From contig CALNBT010000259.1 of assembly GCA_937874345.1 (NCBI GenBank), positions 1 to 19,295 on the forward strand: DNA of 19,295 bases, written 5' to 3'. The number at the start of each line of letters is the position of its first letter. Position 1 is the stretch's first letter. Position numbers and translations under genes: made by a program. The notes under the pieces were generated by a model. It did not search any database. It saw only the letters and a program-made list of their open reading frames with translations, and was not told the origin of the DNA. Positions 13,504 to 19,295 of the stretch are shown here, piece after piece. The stretch comes from an uncultured Prevotella sp. GTDB lineage: Bacteria; Bacteroidota; Bacteroidia; Bacteroidales; Bacteroidaceae.

Positions 13504-14436
13504 TCAAAAGTCTTTGAACGAACGCTTCCCCAATCGCTCATTAATGCCATCGTAGTAAGCCTTGTGCAACATCATCAAGTCTTTTGGGAGCCATGCCCGG
13601 CTGAAAGGCATAGATAACATGGCTGGAACGACATAGCCCATACCACTGATCCAGCTTCTTAAATACCTGACCCCCCAGTTTTTGCCATAATGATGGTTCA
13701 GGTATGCAGAGTTACGTACTTGGTAATATCGTTTCCACTTCTTCTTTTTGTTGCGCGATGCCCAAGAATCATTAGAGAAAAATACATGCTTATCCATCAA
13801 TGCTTCGGGTACATAAACCAACTTAAAACCGGAAAGATGGGCCCGAAGGCAATAATCTGTATCATCATAAAAGATGAAAAGATCACGATTAGGCAAGCCA
13901 ATCTTCTCAATCACTGCACGACTGATGAGTGGTCCTTCAAAGTCACAGCCAACGATCTCTGTGAGTCGTGATTCGGTTCCTTGCAACTTTTGGCCATGCA
14001 TACTGGTCAACAGATTTGTAAAGTTGTAATAACAGAACTCATGGGTAAACACTTTGCCATCCAACATGCGGCGAGGAGCAAGAATCCCAATAGGATTTTG
14101 TGAAACCAGACGGTTTGCATCCTCATTCACTACCTGGATTAAATGCTCCAAGCAGTCTTCCCTTGGAAACACGTCATCATCCATGCACCACACCCAATCA
14201 GCGTCATCAGCATAAGCAGCCTGTATACCTGAATAGAATCCACCGCTGCCACCAACGTTCGATTGATGGATAACACTCAAGTCGGTTTGAACATCCAGCC
14301 ATTCACTTGTACCGTCATCGCTTCCATTGTTAACAACGATGATATGATGAAGCCCCTTCTGAAGACGTAAGCATTGGATGCCTTTCTTTAGCAATTCAAG
14401 CCTATTAAAAGTCACAACGACAGCAATAATTTTCAT
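13504..14436 (-). CDS. Glycosyltransferase family 2 protein, galactofuranosyl/rhamnosyltransferase-like
   Basis: This is a 310-residue GT-A enzyme. MKIIAVVVTFNRLELL at the N-terminus and VVNNGSDDGTSEWL (34-47) bind the nucleotide. NVGGSGGF (60-67) is a loop typical of GlfT2-like and related rhamnosyltransferases. DDD at 86-88 is the metal-binding motif, FEGPLISR (167-174) follows, and FIFYDDTDYCLR (187-198) holds the presumed catalytic base. The length is normal for a single-domain enzyme with a helical C-terminal tail. Its ATG overlaps the stop of the preceding acyltransferase gene (ATGA), so the two are coupled. It should add a sugar from a nucleotide donor to a lipid-linked glycan at the cytosolic face of the inner membrane. 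Donor specificity is uncertain. Confidence 0.92.
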   Translation of the reverse strand: MKIIAVVVTFNRLELLKKGIQCLRLQKGLHHIIVVNNGSDDGTSEWLDVQTDLSVIHQSNVGGSGGFYSGIQAAYADDADWVWCMDDDVFPREDCLEHLIQVVNEDANRLVSQNPIGILAPRRMLDGKVFTHEFCYYNFTNLLTSMHGQKLQGTESRLTEIVGCDFEGPLISRAVIEKIGLPNRDLFIFYDDTDYCLRAHLSGFKLVYVPEALMDKHVFFSNDSWASRNKKKKWKRYYQVRNSAYLNHHYGKNWGVRYLRSWISGMGYVVPAMLSMPFSRAWLPKDLMMLHKAYYDGINERLGKRSFKDF

Positions 14437-15392
14437 GATGATTGTCCTTCCGTTCGTTTTCTCAATACTTTTCCGTCAACAACTTCCCAATCACGATTAA
14501 AGACTTCACGCGTTCGCTTCCATCTATTATGACTCCAGAGCCAGAGTTCTGGCTGACGACGGATGGTTTCTTCTAACAATCGGAAATAAATATCCGTTAT
14601 TTGGTAGTCTTCAAGTTTGCTCGAACACTGTGATACCAGCTTCATTTCGCATTCATAATAGCCACGTTTGACACGTTTGACATCGCCATAGAAAACCACT
14701 TGCTCCATATGTTTGGCAATACGTTCAGCACCTGTCAGCACAGGAGTATCGTGATGGAGGAAGTCTACCCAATGGTGGATGTTGTTCCACATTGGAACTT
14801 GGTCGGCAATGTAGCCAACAGCCAAGACTTTATGATTCTTCTTGTATTCCAAGATCTTACGAAGCGACTCGTGCATTGGGATACATACAGCCTTTTGACG
14901 CTCTCTGACAAACTTAAACAGCTTGTCAAAATATGGGTTTTCCAATGGATGATACAACTCACAACACTGAACATGGTCAGGAATCCAATATGGAAGAGAT
15001 GTTATCCACTCCCAATTACAGTAATGACCCAGATAAACAGCACACGACTGTCCATTGTTTAGAACCTCATTAAACTGTTCCATACCGGTGAATCTCATTC
15101 TCTTCTGAAGCTGAGATCGGCTCATCGTCATCAGTTTAATCGTCTCAACGAGATAGTCACAAAACCAATGATAGAAAGCTTTCTCTATTGACTTGATTTC
15201 CGATTGGCTTTTTTCTGGAAAACTGGAAGTTAGGTTTTCCCAAATTACTCGATGTCGATACCTAACAATGTACGCCACAATCAGGTACAACATATCTGCC
15301 AACACATACAGAATTCTCAGCGGCAATAATGACAGCAGAAACCAAATTCCGTAACTTAAGATATAAGCAAGATAAACAACGGCCTTCATCAT
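14433..15392 (-). CDS. Lipid A biosynthesis acyltransferase, LpxL/HtrB family
   Basis: This 319-residue protein has an N-terminal membrane anchor (about 4-43, VVYLAYILSYGIWFLLSLLP plus a second hydrophobic stretch). The HtrB/LpxL signature follows. Catalytic H-x4-E is at His123-Glu128 within YLGHYCNWEW, the segment IADQVP is at 195-200, and PELWLWSHNRWKR (281-293) is the family's C-terminal hallmark. It should transfer an acyl chain to lipid A or a similar glycolipid at the cytosolic face of the inner membrane. It starts 6 nt after the phosphotransferase gene and overlaps the following GT2 gene by 4 nt. The start may be the first or second of two adjacent ATG codons. Placement among glycosyltransferases rather than lpx genes leaves open that it acylates a different glycolipid. 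Confidence 0.9.
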   Translation of the reverse strand: MMKAVVYLAYILSYGIWFLLSLLPLRILYVLADMLYLIVAYIVRYRHRVIWENLTSSFPEKSQSEIKSIEKAFYHWFCDYLVETIKLMTMSRSQLQKRMRFTGMEQFNEVLNNGQSCAVYLGHYCNWEWITSLPYWIPDHVQCCELYHPLENPYFDKLFKFVRERQKAVCIPMHESLRKILEYKKNHKVLAVGYIADQVPMWNNIHHWVDFLHHDTPVLTGAERIAKHMEQVVFYGDVKRVKRGYYECEMKLVSQCSSKLEDYQITDIYFRLLEETIRRQPELWLWSHNRWKRTREVFNRDWEVVDGKVLRKRTEGQSS

Positions 15393-15398
15393 TTGTTG

Positions 15399-17402
15399 CT
15401 ATTGGTTAAATTGTGACTTTTGACTTTCAGGCATCAGCTTATCGTTCACCATCCTATACATGTATTGCTGGATGATTGCCTTCAACTCTTTCTCCATCTT
15501 TTCTTGCTCTTTTACCTTCCCCTTCAGATTGACTTTCATGAGACGGTCGTCTAAAGAATAGATTCCTCGCGTGTGAAGACCGTCAAACTGCAGTACATAG
15601 CCATATTTACAATATTGGTAAATACCGTTAAGATAGTTCACGGCGTAGGTCTCTTCCATTGGTGTCTTCATTAAATCACATCCAAAAGACAAGAAAGGCT
15701 TATCGTATCCCAATATATCCAACAGTGTAGGCATGATGTCTATCTGTTGGGCAATGCCGTTTCGCATGCCTGGCGTAATCTCACCACTAGGATCAAAGAT
15801 GATAACTGGAGACGAGAATCCACCGATATCTGTCTGATATTCGTGGTGGTCACTAATATTGGTATGATCACTTGTCAACACAAAAATGGTGTTCTTGTAC
15901 CATGGTTGCTTGCTGGCCCTTTCAAAAAATTTACCGATGGCCATATCCGTGTAGCGGATACATTTGTGGATAGGCAGCCCTTCTTCACGATAAACATTTT
16001 TATATTTCTGCGGAACCACGTACGGCGTATGACTCGAAACCGTAAAACACGCGGTCATAAAGGGCTGTTTCATCTCGCCAATCTTGGTGCACCAGTACTG
16101 CAGGAAGGGCTCGTCCCAGATGCCCCAATGGCCATCAAAGTCGGCCTCACCGCCAAAACGGCTGTCAGATGCATAATCTTGCCGACCGAAATACTCCTTA
16201 AATCCTGTCTTATTGGCAAAAGCCATGAAACCCATACTGCCCCTGTTCGCTCCATGAAAGAAAGACGTTTGGTAACCTTCCTTATCAAGCTGCCCGGCAA
16301 TACTCGTGTAATTGTTCATGGAAGCAGATGTCAGCACAAATGGTTCAACAAACATTGGAATACCACACAATACTGATGGCATTCCATCGATGCTCTTCCG
16401 TCCATTGCAGAACGAATATTTAAAAACCATACTCTTGGCAATCAACTTGTCTACATTTGGCGTATAACCTTTATACTGCCCATTGTCCAACCCATGGTTA
16501 AATGCTCCAATGTACTCACGGCCAAAACTTTCTACAATGAGTATCACGACATTTTTCTTTTGGAATGGATGAACGGGGCTAAGCTGCTTTATGGGTGAGA
16601 ACACTTTCTCCGCGGCTTCGATTGTTGGAAAATAGCTGGGTACCACAAAAACATTCTTGCCAATGGTTCTGATCATCGAGAAGGGAGTATTCAATACCAA
16701 GGCACATTCTGTAGGCCGTATTACATATTGATTCGCGTTGTTCACGGTAATAGGACGGATACTGGAATCCAACCCGCCACGTGCAGCCCCGATACACAAA
16801 GGAGAAAGCAGTAGCAACATCAGCAATTGTATACCCCCAAACTTCAATCTGCTTACAGCAGTCGAATATTTTGTATGTACGGTACGGGGCATGACATATA
16901 GTTTCCACAATCCCCAGATAACGACCACGGCCAAAAGTATCAGGTACCAGTGCCCTAACAGCTCACCCCAGAAAACATCCCCCAAGTTGTTTTCATTCTT
17001 GAATTCACTGAAAACGCTGGTTGTTGTGCGCCTGAGCGTATAGGGAAAATAGACAGAATCACCCAGATTGATGATAAATGTCAATCCATTGACCACGACA
17101 AACACCCATTTACAAAAGAGATGATAACCTTTATGCTCCTTGAGCCACAGAGGAAAGAGCATTAACAGAATATATAGTAAATTGGTATAGACAATGGCTG
17201 ACCGGTCAAACAGATAGCCACCCCAAAGCCAACGACCCAGTTTGTCAAGGGTCAGACCATTTGAAAAATAGCTATAGTTCTCGAATAGAAACTCTAATCG
17301 AGCGATAAAATAGGTGATAAACACCATGAAGATATTCACCAGCACAGCAACAACCGCCGCTAATGCCGTTTCCATGACTAAAGTCCTTCTCTTCATCATC
17401 AT
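15399..17402 (-). CDS. LTA synthase-family membrane phosphotransferase (sulfatase/alkaline phosphatase superfamily)
   Basis: This 667-residue protein has five predicted membrane spans near residues 12-34, 68-88, 97-113, 150-170 and 189-206. A periplasmic sulfatase-fold domain follows (about 280-580). Catalytic positions line up with LtaS: metal ligand Glu291 (VESFGRE), nucleophile Ser337 (NGRKSIDGMPS; LtaS has Thr), His384 (FFHGA), His458 (SSHTPY), and Asp512-His513 (TSDHT). Serine or threonine in that position forms a covalent phospho-intermediate in LTA synthases, OpgB and phosphoethanolamine transferases. In a Gram-negative organism it cannot be making classical lipoteichoic acid. Its place between msbA and an LpxL-type gene suggests adding phosphoglycerol or phosphoethanolamine to LPS or another glycolipid. 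It starts 3 nt after the msbA stop. Confidence 0.88.
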   Translation of the reverse strand: MMMKRRTLVMETALAAVVAVLVNIFMVFITYFIARLEFLFENYSYFSNGLTLDKLGRWLWGGYLFDRSAIVYTNLLYILLMLFPLWLKEHKGYHLFCKWVFVVVNGLTFIINLGDSVYFPYTLRRTTTSVFSEFKNENNLGDVFWGELLGHWYLILLAVVVIWGLWKLYVMPRTVHTKYSTAVSRLKFGGIQLLMLLLLSPLCIGAARGGLDSSIRPITVNNANQYVIRPTECALVLNTPFSMIRTIGKNVFVVPSYFPTIEAAEKVFSPIKQLSPVHPFQKKNVVILIVESFGREYIGAFNHGLDNGQYKGYTPNVDKLIAKSMVFKYSFCNGRKSIDGMPSVLCGIPMFVEPFVLTSASMNNYTSIAGQLDKEGYQTSFFHGANRGSMGFMAFANKTGFKEYFGRQDYASDSRFGGEADFDGHWGIWDEPFLQYWCTKIGEMKQPFMTACFTVSSHTPYVVPQKYKNVYREEGLPIHKCIRYTDMAIGKFFERASKQPWYKNTIFVLTSDHTNISDHHEYQTDIGGFSSPVIIFDPSGEITPGMRNGIAQQIDIMPTLLDILGYDKPFLSFGCDLMKTPMEETYAVNYLNGIYQYCKYGYVLQFDGLHTRGIYSLDDRLMKVNLKGKVKEQEKMEKELKAIIQQYMYRMVNDKLMPESQKSQFNQ

Positions 17403-17405
17403 TGA

Positions 17406-19238
17406 TTATATCTCCTGCATGTCGTGAAGCTTCTTGTAATATCCATTCTTGGCAATCAATTCTTCGTGATTACCCTTCTCTACAATGCGCCCATCGTGCA
17501 ACACATAAATCTCATCTGCATGTTTGATGGTTGAAAGACGGTGGGCAATGGCAACGGTTGTACGATTACTCATCAGGTGCTCCAAAGCATCCTGCACCAA
17601 TCTTTCGCTTTCAGTATCCAAGGCACTGGTTGCCTCATCCAATATCAATATGGGAGGATTTTTGAGGATAGCGCGCGCAATCGATACTCGTTGCCGTTGA
17701 CCACCACTGAGCCTGCCACCCCTATCGCCGATATTTGTATCAAAGCCTTGTTCCGACTCCATGATAAAGTCGTAGGCATTGGCAATTTTAGCGGCGGCTT
17801 CCACCTCATCCTGCGTAGCGTGGTCAACTCCAAAGGTAATGTTGTTACGGAATGAATCGTTGAACAAGATGGATTCCTGGTTCACGTTTCCAATCAGCTG
17901 ACGCAAGTCATGAATGGCCAGATCTTTCACGTTTATTCCATCAATCAGCACTTCTCCTTCCTGCGCATCATAATACCGAGGTATCAAGTCTACAAGGGTC
18001 GACTTCCCACTTCCACTTTGTCCCACCAACGCAATGGTCTTTCCCTTTGGAATCACCAGATTGATGTCCTTCAACACCCATTGCTCTCCATATTTGAACG
18101 ATACGTTTCGGAATTCTATTTGATGTTCAAATTGCTTGATCATCTCGGGGGATTCCTTCTCCTTAATATCCATTTCAGCTTTCAAAATCTTGTCAACCCG
18201 TTCCATGGATGCCAATCCTTTCGGAATGTTGTATCCAGCTTTAGAAAATTCTTTCAAGGGATTGATAATGCTGTACAGCATGATAAGATAGTAGATAAAG
18301 GTAGGACCGTCTATGGTGTGCGTATTCAAAACCAACATACCGCCAAACCAAAGAACAATGACAATCATCACTGTGCCAAGAAATTCGCTCATCGGATGGG
18401 CCAGCTGTTGGCGAATGGTAACTCTTAAAATATTACTGCGATAGTCGTTGTTGATCTTACTAAATCGTGCATACATCTTTTCTTCTGCACCAAAAGCCTT
18501 GATGATGCGCATACCACCAAGCGTTTCTTCAACCTGGCTCATCGTATCACTCCACAGATTTTGTGCCTTGATACTTTTCTGTTTCAACTTTCTGCCAATA
18601 AACCCCATTAACCAGCCAAAAATAGGTACAAAGAAAATGGTGAAAATTGTCAGTTGCCAAGAAATAATCAGCAAGGTTGCAAAATAGGCAATGATGAGAA
18701 TCGGATTCTTGAACAGCATATCCAGTGAAGACATGATCGAATTCTCTATTTCCTGTACATCACCACTCATACGTGCGATGATATCACCCTTTCGTTCTTC
18801 AGAGAAAAAACCGAGCGACAAACGGGTTATTTTCTGATATAGCTGATTACGGATATCTCTTACAACACCTGTCCTGATAGGCATGATGGTCGCCGAAGAT
18901 ACGAAATAAGCACCCGTTTTCAAGAAAGTCATGACCGCCAAAAACAATCCGATAATCAGCAAAGCGGTCGTCGCACCAACACTGTTAATCATTTGTTGAA
19001 CATAATAATTGGCATTGTTGCTCAATACTTTCGTCAAACCGTTCAGCGAATCTGGCCACGGCATCAGTGTCGTTACATGAGAATGCCCGATGTTGAAGAG
19101 GATGTTGAGGATTGGGATAATGGCTGCAAAAGAAAAGATATTCAATATCGCTGACAAGATATTGAAAACTATTGACAGCACCAAAAAGCGCCTATACGGT
19201 GGTAAAAAGCGCACTAAGACTTGTATAAACTCTTTCAT
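17406..19238 (-). CDS. msbA: ABC transporter, fused permease and ATPase, MsbA-like lipid flippase
   Basis: This is a 610-residue half-transporter from the ATG giving MKEFIQVLVRFLPPYRRF. A type IV ABC exporter membrane domain with about six spans (residues 18-330) is followed by the nucleotide-binding domain (about 370-610). Walker A GQSGSGKST is at 406-414, the Q-loop Gln454, signature LSGGQ at 510-514, Walker B LILDE at 531-535 and switch His566. Length and order match MsbA, which homodimerises and flips lipid A-core across the inner membrane. It heads a compact operon of lipid- and glycan-modifying genes, which supports that role, though a glycolipid other than lipid A is possible. An ATG seven codons upstream (19259) would run through the promoter and is rejected. 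Confidence 0.88.
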   Translation of the reverse strand: MKEFIQVLVRFLPPYRRFLVLSIVFNILSAILNIFSFAAIIPILNILFNIGHSHVTTLMPWPDSLNGLTKVLSNNANYYVQQMINSVGATTALLIIGLFLAVMTFLKTGAYFVSSATIMPIRTGVVRDIRNQLYQKITRLSLGFFSEERKGDIIARMSGDVQEIENSIMSSLDMLFKNPILIIAYFATLLIISWQLTIFTIFFVPIFGWLMGFIGRKLKQKSIKAQNLWSDTMSQVEETLGGMRIIKAFGAEEKMYARFSKINNDYRSNILRVTIRQQLAHPMSEFLGTVMIVIVLWFGGMLVLNTHTIDGPTFIYYLIMLYSIINPLKEFSKAGYNIPKGLASMERVDKILKAEMDIKEKESPEMIKQFEHQIEFRNVSFKYGEQWVLKDINLVIPKGKTIALVGQSGSGKSTLVDLIPRYYDAQEGEVLIDGINVKDLAIHDLRQLIGNVNQESILFNDSFRNNITFGVDHATQDEVEAAAKIANAYDFIMESEQGFDTNIGDRGGRLSGGQRQRVSIARAILKNPPILILDEATSALDTESERLVQDALEHLMSNRTTVAIAHRLSTIKHADEIYVLHDGRIVEKGNHEELIAKNGYYKKLHDMQEI

Positions 19239-19245
19239 TAATTTG

Positions 19246-19276
19246 CAAAGATAAACCAATTCTCTAAATCTGCCAA
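19246..19276 (-). promoter_or_regulatory. Bacteroidota-type promoter of the msbA-led envelope operon
   Basis: On the minus strand TTG (19274-19276), a 20-nt spacer and TATCTTTG (19246-19253) form a strong -33/-7 promoter. Only 7 nt separate the -7 box from the msbA ATG, so the transcript would have almost no leader. Confidence 0.6.
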
Positions 19277-19295
19277 CTTTAGACTCTCCTTTTTA

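Noticed and set aside
15747..16376. A 209-codon open frame on the plus strand opposite the LTA-synthase-like gene
   Set aside because: The opposite frame encodes the conserved catalytic domain of the phosphotransferase; this one shows no domain or signal and is a shadow.
15399..17402. Calling the LtaS-like protein a true lipoteichoic acid synthase
   Set aside because: The window is from a Gram-negative organism with outer-membrane proteins, and the neighbours are lipid A/LPS-type genes, so only family membership is claimed.
1..19295. Mobile element, phage, toxin-antitoxin, CRISPR or defence system
   Set aside because: No transposase, integrase, repeat-spacer array, tRNA-associated junction or recognised defence domain was seen on either strand; gene content and style look like core chromosome.

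Overview
The window is a chromosomal segment of a Bacteroidota bacterium, most likely order Bacteroidales (Prevotellaceae or Bacteroidaceae). Three things point there. Several genes are preceded by the Bacteroidota -7 promoter element TAnnTTTG, in three cases with a TTG/TTTG element exactly 20 nt upstream. Shine-Dalgarno sequences are mostly absent. The gene set is also typical: FKBP isomerases with N-terminal dimerisation domains, a DUF4294 protein, outer-membrane beta-barrels and a DUF5672 protein. Nothing visible suggests phage, transposons, CRISPR, tRNA or rRNA.

Layout from left to right. (1) 1-2032, minus strand: an Lrp/AsnC regulator overlaps by 4 nt (ATGA) a bifunctional hydrolase that runs off the left edge. 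The hydrolase joins a class I amidotransferase-like gamma-glutamyl hydrolase domain (C26) to a membrane-dipeptidase-type metallopeptidase (M19). (2) 2335-4868, minus strand: three consecutive FKBP-type prolyl isomerases, predicted to be cytosolic, lipoprotein and periplasmic in transcription order. (3) 5035-5736, plus strand: a sirtuin without zinc-binding cysteines, divergent from the FKBP operon. (4) 6082-8278: an outer-membrane barrel protein followed by a strong terminator, a GNAT acetyltransferase, and a convergent secreted DUF4294 protein. (5) 8393-10384, plus strand: a large outer-membrane barrel with a ComEA-like helix-hairpin-helix segment at its N-terminus, divergent from DUF4294. 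(6) 10415-19238, minus strand: a tightly packed seven-gene envelope operon. In transcription order it encodes an MsbA-like ABC flippase, an LTA-synthase-like phosphotransferase, an LpxL/HtrB-like acyltransferase, a GT2 glycosyltransferase, a DUF5672 protein, a GT90 (CAP10/LpsA-like) glycosyltransferase and a GT4 glycosyltransferase.

How they work together. The seven-gene operon is most simply read as a lipid A/LPS or related lipid-glycan assembly module: acylation, sugar addition, phospho-substituent addition and flipping. The FKBP operon and the barrel proteins belong to general envelope biogenesis. The Lrp-hydrolase pair looks like amino-acid-responsive scavenging of gamma-glutamyl peptides; the two fused activities could in principle take a glutathione-like tripeptide apart in two steps.

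The items most worth a second look are the C26-M19 fusion, the zinc-less sirtuin with a changed acyl-selectivity motif, the perfect palindromes upstream of the lrp and outer-membrane protein genes, the helix-hairpin-helix barrel, and the near-leaderless promoter geometry of msbA.
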